NCBI RefSeq assembly: GCF_037027585.1
Contig: NZ_JAXCLE010000003.1
Span: 1-64,000 of the forward strand
Length of the DNA stretch: 64,000 nucleotides
Reading direction: 5' to 3'
Origin: Solibacillus ferritrahens
Lineage (GTDB): Bacteria; Bacillota; Bacilli; Bacillales_A; Planococcaceae
Below the pieces are notes generated by a model. The model had not been told where the DNA came from. It did no database searches and saw only the letters and a program-made list of their open reading frames with translations. Shown piece after piece: positions 27,079 to 34,662 of the stretch. How positions within the stretch are numbered: the stretch's first letter is position 1; every line of letters starts with the position of its first letter. Position numbers and translations under genes: made by a program.

Positions 27079-27441
27079 ATGCCTTACGTTCACGAGTTTG
27101 GAATAGTTGCTTGTATAGAAAAAGATAAAGAATATATTCATTATGAACCTGAAAAATATGATTGCATAATTGTGGATGGTGATCTCCTTGATGAACTAAT
27201 GTCTAAGGATTTTGGTGAAAAAATGCATCAGTTAGATACATTCGCACATAACACAAATAGACCTTATAAAAACCTTGCCTATTTTGGTATAACATTGATA
27301 CCACCGAGTTCTCATAAACAGTTTTTACATATTGTTAGTGATGCAAATGACGAATACAAATCAGAAGAACTAGAAGAATTGATGAAAAAAATAACCGAGG
27401 CAATAAAAGGAGATAAATGGATGATTCACTTTGGTGTATAA
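27079..27441 (+). CDS. orphan cassette protein 2, unknown
   Basis: A 120-residue acidic protein beginning MPYVHEFGIVACIEKDKEYI, with a hydrophobic stretch (NLAYFGITLIPP) and a helical, Lys/Glu-rich C-terminus ending WMIHFGV. The upstream frame is open to 26971, but GGGAGGTG nine bases before this ATG fixes the start. It resembles small immunity- or stress-type orphan proteins of Bacillus in size and charge; I cannot assign a function. Confidence 0.62.
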   Translation: MPYVHEFGIVACIEKDKEYIHYEPEKYDCIIVDGDLLDELMSKDFGEKMHQLDTFAHNTNRPYKNLAYFGITLIPPSSHKQFLHIVSDANDEYKSEELEELMKKITEAIKGDKWMIHFGV

Positions 27442-27490
27442 CTTTGTTAATCAATACTCAATGTGCAACATACACCCATTATTCAAATAA

Positions 27491-27515
27491 CGTTCCCAAA
27501 TGACACTTTGGGGAC
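27491..27515 (+). repeat. TTCCCAAA stem-loop, copy 3
   Basis: CGTTCCCAAATGACACTTTG at 27491-27510 continues GGGAC; it is preceded by AAATAA as in copy 4 at 28021-28050. It lies just upstream of the third cassette gene. Confidence 0.65.
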
Positions 27516-27569
27516 TTTGTTTTGAGAATAACCATTCATTTAAATAACGTAAATTGGGAGGAGATTTCT

Positions 27570-27959
27570 ATAAAAAAGGTATTAATAACTTCTCTGTTTT
27601 TCATAATGTTATTATCTGCCTGCCAAGCAAATGAGGAGGACCTTGTTTTTGTTGGTGAGGGTGAATACTGGTCTTCAAACGTGACGGTTTATCAGAGTAA
27701 TGGAGATGAAACATATCAGATTGAGATTAACTATAAAGAATCTAATCTACAAGATATTAAAAATTTTAATTACTATGTTAAAGGAAAAAATAATAACGTA
27801 ATAGACTTTGAAGAGGATGATGCTTCTTTAAATAAACAAGGTAATTATCAAAAAAAATTACCGATTTCCAATAGCCCAGCTACAAGTGAAAAGGATGAAC
27901 TTCTAATAACAGTAGAGTGGAATGGAAGTAGCGAAGACTTTACGTTAACAAACAAATGA
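27570..27959 (+). CDS. orphan cassette lipoprotein with an apparent ATA start
   Basis: A 129-residue protein. From the ATA at 27570 the product reads xKKVLITSLFFIMLLSAC, a textbook lipoprotein signal with the LLSAC lipobox. GGGAGGAG at 27556-27563 lies 6 bp before ATA; the next upstream ATG-like start (27522) has no ribosome site and would add a charged extension that spoils the signal. The mature protein is acidic, with a strand-rich domain (WSSNVTVYQSNGDETYQIEIN). Initiation from ATA, or an ATG-to-ATA change that lowered expression, are the options. Confidence 0.6.
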   Translation: MKKVLITSLFFIMLLSACQANEEDLVFVGEGEYWSSNVTVYQSNGDETYQIEINYKESNLQDIKNFNYYVKGKNNNVIDFEEDDASLNKQGNYQKKLPISNSPATSEKDELLITVEWNGSSEDFTLTNK

Positions 27960-28026
27960 TTTTTTATATGACCATATACTTTAGTGCAACCAAAGCTAAT
28001 AAAGTATACATAATAATATAAAATAA

Positions 28027-28050
28027 CGTTCCCAAATAAAAGTTTGGGAA
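28027..28050 (+). repeat. TTCCCAAA stem-loop, copy 4
   Basis: CCCAAA-TAAAAG-TTTGGG at 28031-28048, preceded by AAATAACGTT as in copy 3. It follows the last cassette gene. Confidence 0.65.
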
Positions 28051-28062
28051 GAAGCGAAAATG

Positions 28063-28097
28063 GCAGAAATGTTGTTAAATCAACGTTTCTGCTTTTT
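28063..28097 (+). terminator. terminator after the cassette lipoprotein gene
   Basis: An 11-12 bp stem GCAGAAATGTTG/CAACGTTTCTGC (28063-28074, 28081-28092) followed by TTTTT. Confidence 0.85.
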
Positions 28098-28280
28098 CTA
28101 TGGTTATATTGTTTATGCGTTGTTTTATGCACTTTTACTAAAAGTCAATATTGACAATGGTTTGAGCGTATTTTGGGGAATGTTGTGTCATTGTTTTTCT
28201 TGTATAAAATCATGCATATCCTTATCGTTGTAAATCCGCATTTTTCGAAGTAATTCCAATTAGAGTTAAACATCTCATCA

Positions 28281-28312
28281 AAAAAAGCTCAGAAATCATC
28301 TGAGCTTTTTTA
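28281..28312. terminator. bidirectional terminator near the right end of the cassette
   Basis: A perfect stem AAAAAAGCTCAGA/TCTGAGCTTTTTT (28281-28293, 28299-28311). The stretch 28098-28280 holds no gene that I can support. Confidence 0.88.
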
Positions 28313-28361
28313 ATCGCTATTTATATAGAGGATTTAAAGTCCCCATCAACCGAACCCGTTA

Positions 28362-28370
28362 CGAGATGAA
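28362..28370 (+). repeat. right 9-bp target-site duplication of the cassette
   Basis: CGAGATGAA, identical to 26092-26100, immediately outside the right inverted repeat. Confidence 0.88.
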
Positions 28371-28384
28371 GGACATTACTTTTG

Positions 28385-28398
28385 CTCGTTGTATTTTT
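28385..28398 (+). terminator. right arm of the split terminator
   Basis: CTCGTTGTATTTTT, the exact complement of 26082-26095. On the minus strand, the VOC gene now has only this half of its original terminator; the cassette terminator at 28281-28312 can substitute. Confidence 0.88.
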
Positions 28399-28408
28399 GT
28401 TTAAACAT

Positions 28409-29083
28409 TCAAATCAAGAAAAATTGAGCGTTTTCATCAATACACAGCTTTACGTCATTTTCCAAAGTAATTGTCATTGGAAAAATAGCAGCATCCTTTT
28501 GGGAGAAATACCATCTTCTATTAGGTGCGACAAGAAGTAAAAAGATAGATCCATTTTTATCGCTCATAAAATTCAAACCAGCGGGATTAATTTCATTCCC
28601 ATTACGATCGATAATGCCTGCCTTTTTCAACTCTTCAGCTACCATTACTTTATCATCAACCACTAAACTCATTTCCGACATTTGAATAATATTGTTGATA
28701 GAAAAAGGGGTTTCACTTTTCGGATTGTCTTCTGTTCTTGAGATGAATTCCACAATATTTCCTGCGGGATCTTCAAAATAAAGAGAATGAGCTTTAATAT
28801 TCTCAAAATAAACGTCATCTTTACCATCTTCTGTAGATAAAGCTACTCGCTTTAAAGCCCATTCTTTTGCTTCAGAAAACTGATTGGATGGTATATCAAA
28901 TGCAAAATGATAAAATGGATTTCCTTCAGTATTTTGATCGTTAAACTCAATCGTTGTGTAACCAAACTTCACTTCAAAGCTGTGTGCAAGTACATTTTCC
29001 ACTTTACAGCCTAAGTTATTTTTATAAAAATCCTTCATTACATCTAAATTTCTTGTTTGAAGTGATACCTTTTTAAATTTCAA
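28409..29083 (-). CDS. VOC (glyoxalase/dioxygenase) superfamily protein
   Basis: A 224-residue protein of the vicinal oxygen chelate fold. The first βαβββ module reads FKKVSLQTRNLDVMKDFYKNN, with a histidine in FYHFAFDIP and the acidic strand EDPAGNIVEFISR that usually supplies metal ligands. A second, shorter module follows. The substrate is unknown; such genes include glyoxalases, fosfomycin-resistance-type and ring-cleavage enzymes. The start is TTG at 29083 with GAAGGTGAA upstream. It converges on the cassette insertion. Confidence 0.75.
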   Translation of the reverse strand: MKFKKVSLQTRNLDVMKDFYKNNLGCKVENVLAHSFEVKFGYTTIEFNDQNTEGNPFYHFAFDIPSNQFSEAKEWALKRVALSTEDGKDDVYFENIKAHSLYFEDPAGNIVEFISRTEDNPKSETPFSINNIIQMSEMSLVVDDKVMVAEELKKAGIIDRNGNEINPAGLNFMSDKNGSIFLLLVAPNRRWYFSQKDAAIFPMTITLENDVKLCIDENAQFFLI

Positions 29084-29166
29084 AGTATTTCACCTTCTTC
29101 CTTATTTTGATGACTATATTACATTTATTATATTCAAAAAGAAATAAGGCTTTTGATTGAAGCGGA

Positions 29167-29919
29167 CTATGTTTTGATGAAATTTGATACGCGTAAAATG
29201 ATTATGCCAGCTGAGAAAAATAGGAGTAAGCAGATGCATTTCACTAATTCCGTCATATGCAGTGGCATTTCAATTTGAATGCCATCATGAAAATAAAATA
29301 CATTCATAAAACCGTGAAACAGGGAACCGGGTATTACAGAACCGCTCCATTCACGCAAATAGGAAAGTACGCATGAAGTGATAAACAGAATTATGAAGTA
29401 GCTTACAGTGCCTATTACCAGGTTTGTATAACCTTTATAAAAATAAGCAATGGGTAAATGCCAAATACTCCAGATGAAAGCAATAATAATTGCTGTCTTA
29501 TGAATTGAATAGCTCATTCTTAATCTAGTCTGATAATACCCACGCCATATGATTTCTTCGATGCCTGCCGAAAATGCTGCAACTGTTAACCCTATTCCCA
29601 GGAAGAAAAATAATTGATTTCTTTCTATAAATAAAAAGCTTCCTACATTCGTTGTAAATAAATATGTATGAACGATTAAGCCTAAAAGTATAGGTAATAG
29701 AATTGAAAGAAACAGGGGGGCCATTTTGGATTTCTTTAGTGAAAATTGGTGAACATTAATTTTTTTCCTTGATGCAATATGTTGGATGATGAATGTAAGT
29801 AAGGGGATTGCCATTATTAATCCTAAATATGGTTGATTTATACGTACCATAATAAAATGATAAATAAGTGTAAGTGTAAATATAAAGACTGTCAGCAATT
29901 TTAAATCTTTAAAATTCAA
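29167..29919 (-). CDS. CPBP-family intramembrane protease
   Basis: A 250-residue, multi-helix membrane protein of the CAAX protease/bacteriocin-processing (CPBP, Abi) family. The catalytic motif GIEEIIWRGYYQTRL carries the paired glutamates and arginine; the second and third motifs are WSIWHLPIAYF and PGSLFHGFMNVF with the histidines. It may cleave prenylated or peptide substrates or give bacteriocin self-immunity. The start is TTG with GAGGTG 7 bp upstream. It stands alone. Confidence 0.82.
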   Translation of the reverse strand: MNFKDLKLLTVFIFTLTLIYHFIMVRINQPYLGLIMAIPLLTFIIQHIASRKKINVHQFSLKKSKMAPLFLSILLPILLGLIVHTYLFTTNVGSFLFIERNQLFFFLGIGLTVAAFSAGIEEIIWRGYYQTRLRMSYSIHKTAIIIAFIWSIWHLPIAYFYKGYTNLVIGTVSYFIILFITSCVLSYLREWSGSVIPGSLFHGFMNVFYFHDGIQIEMPLHMTELVKCICLLLFFSAGIIILRVSNFIKT

Positions 29920-30042
29920 AAGGACACCTCTTTCATTTAGTGCAACTTAATATATATGTAGTATATTACTGTTAAAATTTACAAATTATAATGGGATTTG
30001 TTATAGTTACAATAAAAAATTCCAAAAAGGTGAGGGGTAGTA

Positions 30043-30567
30043 ATGTTTTTTATACAAATGTCCGGATTCCCAGGATCGGGGAAATCTACATTAGCACTGG
30101 AAATTGCAAAAAGAATAGATTGTGTCATTGTCGATCATGACATTGTTAAATCTGCATTGTTGAATTCGGTAAATGAAAGTCAACTGGATGGAAAGCTGGC
30201 AGGGAAAATTTCATATAATATCGATTTTTCATTAGTTGATTTTTATTTATCACAAGGAAAAAATGTCATTCTTGATAGCCCGTGCCTATACGATGAGATG
30301 ATAGAAAAAGGAATGGCAATAGCTCGGACCAATAATGCGAAATATAAGTATATTGAATGCTATTTAGCCGATTTTGATAAAATCAATAATCGTTTAAAAA
30401 ATAGAGTGAAAAAAATCAGCCAAATTACAGATGGGCAAAGTAAAGACATTTTTTATGCTACGCTAAAAAGTAGTAAAAAACCTGCTAATACAACATGCTT
30501 TACCGTGAAAACAGATGAACCGCTACATACATATATAGATGATGTTATTAATTATATAAACAATTAA
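30043..30567 (+). CDS. P-loop kinase/ATPase, zeta-toxin-like fold
   Basis: A 174-residue nucleotide-binding protein beginning with Walker A SGFPGSGKSTLALEIAKR. It then has VIVDHDIVKSALL (possible substrate-binding Asp/His) and VILDSPCLYDEM (Walker B-like). The size and layout fit small-molecule or nucleoside kinases of the AAA_33 group that includes zeta-type and chloramphenicol-phosphotransferase-like enzymes. No antitoxin gene adjoins it, so a toxin role is unlikely. Start ATG with GGTGAGGGG. Confidence 0.75.
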   Translation: MFFIQMSGFPGSGKSTLALEIAKRIDCVIVDHDIVKSALLNSVNESQLDGKLAGKISYNIDFSLVDFYLSQGKNVILDSPCLYDEMIEKGMAIARTNNAKYKYIECYLADFDKINNRLKNRVKKISQITDGQSKDIFYATLKSSKKPANTTCFTVKTDEPLHTYIDDVINYINN

Positions 30568-30617
30568 AAATAGGGGAGGGGGATCTTCGTGCATCATGAC
30601 CCCCCAAAACTATAAAC

Positions 30618-32420
30618 TTAATTAGTTTCTAGCGCGGTTAATTCAATGAATAATTCGACATCTCTTACGCCAAGCATAATTCCTTTTTCCCAAAAGGTTT
30701 CTTGTGTTATATCCTCATTTAGATGTTTAAAAACCAGTTCCTCCATAGTCATTTTTCCAGAATCACGAAGTAACTGTATATAGGCATTTTCAAAATCAGC
30801 TCCCATTTCTTTGGCCTTTGCAAATAAACTTAATGCTAATAAGTATCCAAATGTATAGGAGAAATTATAAAATGGAGCATTTGTCATATAAAAGTGAGGT
30901 GTCCAAAGCCAAGTATATGCAGATACATTATTAAGGGAATCTTTATATCCAACAGAAATTGCATCCTGCATTATTTCGTTTAATCGATCTGCAGAAACGT
31001 AACCTGTTTTTCTCTCTTCATAAAAATTTTGTTCGAAAAGAAATCGACTGTGAATGTTCATGAAGTTCATTACACTTCTTTTAATTTTTTCATCTAATAG
31101 CATTATTTTTTCTTCTTTAGTAATAGCATTTTCAATTGCCGCATCTAATAAAATGATTTCGGAAAAGGTTGATGCCGTTTCAGCAATACTTAGTGGGTAC
31201 TGTTTATTCAACCCATGCTGTCCATCCATCGCCGAATTATGAAAAGCATGTCCTAATTCATGCACGAGTGTCAAAACACTCATCATAGTTCCGCTATATG
31301 TCATAAAAACTCTTGATTCTTCCGTCAAGGGAAACCCAGCACAAAATGCCGCAGCCGATTTTTTGGACCGGTTTTCTGCTTCAATCCATCCTTTTTCAAT
31401 CGCCTTTATTACGAACTGTTCCAACTTAGGCCCAAATTTTCGGAAGTGCAATTTAACTAAATCAATCGCATTATCATAATCAATATTTCTGGGAGTTATA
31501 GTTAAAGGTGCCCAAAAGTTATACGATTGCATTTTTCCTTTATTATTTATTTTCCCTTTATGATTAAGATAATTCGTAAACGGTTTTTTGTGCTTGCTTA
31601 CAGCTGACCACATTGCCTCAAGAGTTTCTTTTTGCATACGATTTTTACTTAGCGGCACTTCCAATACATCGTTTATTCCTTGCAAGCTGTACATTTGGAG
31701 TCGGAAACCGGCCAGATGATTTAAAATTTTTGCAAATGATTCTTTTTGTTCCTTCCACTTTAGCTCCAATGCTTCATGGGCACTTTGCCGAATCTTTTCA
31801 TCGGGATGTGACCGTAAATTCAAAGCCTGACCAATAGAATATTTCTGTTGCTTTCCATCATTTTGTAGATCTATTGTAAGATTTCCCATTAATGTTTGAT
31901 AAAACTGACCCCAAGCATGGAATCCATCTGTAGACAGACTGGATAAAATAGCTTTTTCATTAGATGTGAGGGATGACTCTGTTTCCTTACGGCATTCAGT
32001 TAATATTAATTTAAAGTCCATTAATAGCTCAGATTCAAGTAGTTCTGTCCAGGAATTTAAAGGAGTGTTAGCTACTATAGCTTGAAACTTTGTTAACATA
32101 ATATTATATTCGCTATTTAAATTAGAAATCTTACTTTGTAAAACATTTGCACCTGAATCCATTGGATCTTGAGCCAACAAGCATGTTATGAAAGAGGTAG
32201 CCTGAGATAATTTTAACTTCATATTACCAATCTCAATAAGCAAGTTTAAAACATTATTAGCATCTTCTGAATTAAATTTTGTAGTAATCGTTAAGCCTTT
32301 ATTCATTAACTGCAATCCTTCTTTAATAACTTGCAAATGGTTATGTAATTGGATGGATTTGCTTCCACCTGGAAAAATACTATCTAAATTCCAAACTTGA
32401 TTATAGTTGCTGTTATTCAA
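30618..32420 (-). CDS. M3-family oligoendopeptidase (PepF-like)
   Basis: A 600-residue zinc metallopeptidase. The zinc motif HELGHAFH near residue 390 has its third ligand in the downstream SIAETASTFSE region. The C-terminal catalytic core includes NAPFYNFSYTFGYLLAL, typical of M3B peptidases. It should cleave short oligopeptides in the cytoplasm. The start is TTG with GAGGGGG nine bases upstream. Monocistronic, convergent with the kinase gene. Confidence 0.9.
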   Translation of the reverse strand: MNNSNYNQVWNLDSIFPGGSKSIQLHNHLQVIKEGLQLMNKGLTITTKFNSEDANNVLNLLIEIGNMKLKLSQATSFITCLLAQDPMDSGANVLQSKISNLNSEYNIMLTKFQAIVANTPLNSWTELLESELLMDFKLILTECRKETESSLTSNEKAILSSLSTDGFHAWGQFYQTLMGNLTIDLQNDGKQQKYSIGQALNLRSHPDEKIRQSAHEALELKWKEQKESFAKILNHLAGFRLQMYSLQGINDVLEVPLSKNRMQKETLEAMWSAVSKHKKPFTNYLNHKGKINNKGKMQSYNFWAPLTITPRNIDYDNAIDLVKLHFRKFGPKLEQFVIKAIEKGWIEAENRSKKSAAAFCAGFPLTEESRVFMTYSGTMMSVLTLVHELGHAFHNSAMDGQHGLNKQYPLSIAETASTFSEIILLDAAIENAITKEEKIMLLDEKIKRSVMNFMNIHSRFLFEQNFYEERKTGYVSADRLNEIMQDAISVGYKDSLNNVSAYTWLWTPHFYMTNAPFYNFSYTFGYLLALSLFAKAKEMGADFENAYIQLLRDSGKMTMEELVFKHLNEDITQETFWEKGIMLGVRDVELFIELTALETN

Positions 32421-32529
32421 TAAATTTCCCCCTCATTAATAAGAACATCTATTCTGTATATTAAACTATATCGAATCTTCTGACTATAAAAGAAGTAGAA
32501 TTCAAGTGGGGGTAATTGGAAAAAATAAA

Positions 32530-32553
32530 GGAAACCAACTTTCGAAGGTTTCC
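32530..32553 (-). terminator. terminator of the zinT-like gene
   Basis: The stem GGAAACC/GGTTTCC (32530-32536, 32547-32553) with a T-rich stretch on the minus-strand side (complement of 32519-32529). Confidence 0.75.
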
Positions 32554-32577
32554 TGATTTTATTGCTGCTCTATAGAA

Positions 32578-33291
32578 TTAATGCGCAATCATTTCATGTG
32601 CAATTGTATGTCCGTCCATATCGGAAGGGAAATATGTAGGCCAATTTGTTACTTCCTCCAATAATGCGTTTTGATCGTCTCCCCAATAAATATGGTAATG
32701 ATCCGCTTTTGTAGGAGAAATACTATGATCACTGAATTGAATATACTGTGGTAATTTATCTGCCGGTTCTGTTAGTTTAAATATAAACCGTACGCCACGA
32801 TTTCCAGCTTCATAATTTAGAATCTCATAACCATCTGCTTCATATTCTCCAGTGAAAGCTTCTCCATTTTCGTAAAATGTGACATTGTTTCCTTCGATTA
32901 CGATACGTTCTGTATTTGTTTTGTAGCCGATGTCATAATACGCTTTATATTCCTCGGCTGTCTTATCACCATTCTGCTGTGCTTTATGTTCAAATACTTC
33001 ATCTAGTGTGCCATCTAGTAAATATGGGTACACAGATTGCCAATCACCCTCCCAATCGGAAAGTGCGCGATCTTGTACTTGACTATCTTCAAAATACCCA
33101 GCGTAAATTTTTTCTGCGTCTTCATCATGTACATGGGAATGATTATGCTCGCTTTTAGATGATTCATTATGGACTGCCTTCGTTTCTGCTTCTGGTGTAT
33201 TTTCCACTTCCTTTGTTTCAGTAGACTGACATCCTGCTAAGAACGAACTTAGGAGTAAAACACTTAACCCTTTTAATGTTGTACTTTTCAT
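32578..33291 (-). CDS. zinT: ZinT-like periplasm-facing zinc-binding lipoprotein
   Basis: A 237-residue lipoprotein: signal with the FLAGC lipobox, then a His/Asp/Glu-rich linker (SEHNHSHVHDED) followed by the ZinT domain (YFEDSQVQDRALSDWEGDWQ; SDHYH-type KADHYHIYWGDD). ZinT proteins scavenge Zn2+ and hand it to the ZnuA/AdcA importer. The His triad near HYHIYWG is the expected metal site. It is transcribed alone from a consensus promoter bracketed by two Zur-like boxes, so zinc-limited expression is expected. Ribosome site GAGGCAG. Confidence 0.9.
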   Translation of the reverse strand: MKSTTLKGLSVLLLSSFLAGCQSTETKEVENTPEAETKAVHNESSKSEHNHSHVHDEDAEKIYAGYFEDSQVQDRALSDWEGDWQSVYPYLLDGTLDEVFEHKAQQNGDKTAEEYKAYYDIGYKTNTERIVIEGNNVTFYENGEAFTGEYEADGYEILNYEAGNRGVRFIFKLTEPADKLPQYIQFSDHSISPTKADHYHIYWGDDQNALLEEVTNWPTYFPSDMDGHTIAHEMIAH

Positions 33292-33308
33292 TTTTCTGCC
33301 TCTTTTCT

Positions 33309-33385
33309 AAATAGTAATGATTACGATTATTGATTATAGATGCAACGTTAACTGTTGTCAACATAAATAGTAACCGTTACTATTT
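33309..33385 (-). promoter_or_regulatory. zinT promoter bracketed by two Zur-type boxes
   Basis: Minus-strand TTGACA (complement of 33356-33361), a 17-bp spacer and TATAAT (complement of 33333-33338) form a perfect sigma-A promoter. TAGTAATGATTACGA at 33312-33326 matches the Zur consensus TCGTAATNATTACGA except at one base and lies downstream of -10. A perfect 10-1-10 palindrome centred at 33375 (core TAGTAACCGTTACTA) lies just upstream of -35. Confidence 0.85.
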
Positions 33386-33468
33386 ATAGGGAGTGTTTAT
33401 GAAAAATCTGAAATTACTGAAACTCTTTTAGGCTATGAACGTATAAAAAATAGAAAGGAAGTGTTCAT

Positions 33469-33798
33469 ATGTTTTTTGGTGATATTATGTTTTCGATTTT
33501 CCCGATATTTTTTGGCATTATATTTATTGCTATTATTTTCATCCTATTTTCAAATATTAAAGAGGGGATTAAAAATAATAATTCTCCGCTACTTACGGTG
33601 CCAGCCGAAGTTGCCTCTAAGCGGATTCATGTTCAAGGCGATAATTCGCGCACTACATATTTTGTAACTTTTGAAGTACAAAGCGGAGACCGAATGGAAT
33701 TAAAAGTTAAGGGCAATGAGTATGGGATGCTAGTGGAGCAAGATCTTGGTTTATTGTCATTTCAAGGTACACGTTATATTTCTTTTGAACGCCAATAA
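33469..33798 (+). CDS. DUF2500 membrane-associated protein
   Basis: A 109-residue protein with one N-terminal transmembrane helix (IFPIFFGIIFIAIIFILF) and a C-terminal β-rich domain (LLTVPAEVASKRIHVQ; YFVTFEVQSGDRMELKV; GMLVEQDLGLLSFQGTRYISF) matching DUF2500. The domain probably lies outside the membrane. Function unknown. Start ATG with AAAGGAAG. It is followed by a strong terminator. Confidence 0.8.
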   Translation: MFFGDIMFSIFPIFFGIIFIAIIFILFSNIKEGIKNNNSPLLTVPAEVASKRIHVQGDNSRTTYFVTFEVQSGDRMELKVKGNEYGMLVEQDLGLLSFQGTRYISFERQ

Positions 33799-33811
33799 AA
33801 CAGAACAGAAT

Positions 33812-33860
33812 AAAAAAGCGCTCAGAACTCTCACTATAAACGATGGCTTGAGCGTTTTTT
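33812..33860 (+). terminator. terminator of the DUF2500 gene
   Basis: The arms AAAAAAGCGCTCA and TTGAGCGTTTTTT with a 23-base loop. Confidence 0.82.
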
Positions 33861-33881
33861 GATTATTTTAAAAATAAACAC

Positions 33882-33975
33882 TTGACGTTTGAAGAAGCCT
33901 TTGTTATATTTATCTCAAGTTCGAGATATTAGATTTCGAAGTTTTATTTTAATTATATATCTTGAAATCGAGATA
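33882..33975 (+). promoter_or_regulatory. yceI promoter with two MhqR-like operators
   Basis: TTGACG (33882-33887), a 17-bp spacer and TATATT (33905-33910) form the promoter. TATCTCAAGTTCGAGATA (33911-33928) and TATCTTGAAATCGAGATA (33958-33975) each match the Bacillus MhqR box TATCTCGAATTCGAGATA at 16 of 18 positions. The first box abuts the -10 element, the right place for repression. This points to control by a quinone-sensing MarR-type repressor. Confidence 0.75.
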
Positions 33976-33994
33976 AATTGGAGGAGAATTTAAA

Positions 33995-34522
33995 ATGGCA
34001 AAATGGTCAGTCGATCAATCACATTCAACAATTGGGTTTGAAGTAAAACATATGATGGTTTCTAAAGTGAAGGGACACTTCAATAGCTATACTGCAGATG
34101 TAGAAGCAGCCGATTTAACGGATTTAACAACGGCAAAGGTTCAATTTGGTATTGATGTAGCGAGTATCAGCACAAATAGCGAAGACCGTGATAATCATTT
34201 GAAATCACCAGACTTCTTTAGTACAGATGAATATTCAAAAATTCTATTTACATCTACAAACATCTCGAAAGCAGGGGATGATTATAAGGTGACAGGGGAT
34301 TTAACAATTAAGGGGATTACAAACACAGTAACATTCGATGTTGAATTCGGGGGGAAAGGTGTAAATCCATGGGGTGTAGAAGTTTATGGCTTTGAAGCCG
34401 AAACGAAAATTAACCGTGAAGATTTCGGTCTAACGTGGAATGCAGCTTTAGAAACAGGTGGCGTATTAGTAGGGAAGGACATCAAAATTAAGGTAGAGCT
34501 TGAATTAAACCCAATAGCTTAA
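33995..34522 (+). CDS. YceI-family lipid-binding protein
   Basis: A 175-residue YceI protein: WSVDQSHSTIGFEVKHMMVSK, DNHLKSPDFFSTDEYSKILF and GDLTIKGITNTVTFDVEF are family hallmarks of the lipocalin-like barrel that binds isoprenoid chains such as polyprenyl quinones. There is no signal peptide, so it is cytoplasmic, as is usual in Firmicutes. Ribosome site GGAGGAG. The MhqR-like operators upstream and a flavin reductase gene downstream fit a role in quinone or electrophile stress, which is inference. Confidence 0.9.
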   Translation: MAKWSVDQSHSTIGFEVKHMMVSKVKGHFNSYTADVEAADLTDLTTAKVQFGIDVASISTNSEDRDNHLKSPDFFSTDEYSKILFTSTNISKAGDDYKVTGDLTIKGITNTVTFDVEFGGKGVNPWGVEVYGFEAETKINREDFGLTWNAALETGGVLVGKDIKIKVELELNPIA

Positions 34523-34601
34523 TCGAGAATATTTATTAGTTAATTGGGGAATATTTATTACCGTTGCGGGTAAAAATTAACAAAATTTTTGGTATCCAGT
34601 T

Positions 34602-34616
34602 AACTGTCATGTAGTT
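34602..34616 (+). promoter_or_regulatory. AACT-N7-AGTT palindrome upstream of the FMN reductase gene
   Basis: AACTGTCATGTAGTT has the TACT-N7-AGTA-like form of operators bound by HxlR/DUF24 redox repressors such as YodB, which control quinone and azo reductases in Bacillus. It sits 46 bp before the start codon. The match is short and only suggestive. Confidence 0.35.
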
Positions 34617-34662
34617 GGATTTAACATTAATTTTTTGAAGATAATGAAGGAGGAATATTAAA

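Larger units (their letters stand above)
26101..28361. mobile_element. 2261-bp transposase-less insertion cassette carrying three orphan genes
   Basis: The left end TAACGGGTTCGG (26101-26112) and the right end CCGAACCCGTTA (28350-28361) are perfect 12-bp inverted repeats. CGAGATGAA is duplicated immediately outside (26092-26100 and 28362-28370). The insertion split a 14-bp terminator stem of the acetyltransferase gene. Inside are three small genes on the + strand (26448, 27079, 27570), repeated stem-loop blocks and its own terminators, but no transposase or recombinase. This is the layout of a mobile insertion cassette moved in trans; the mobilising transposase is unknown. Confidence 0.85.

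Noticed and set aside
30043..30567. Zeta-type toxin of a toxin-antitoxin pair
   Set aside because: The P-loop kinase fold fits, but no antitoxin gene adjoins it, so a stand-alone kinase is more likely.
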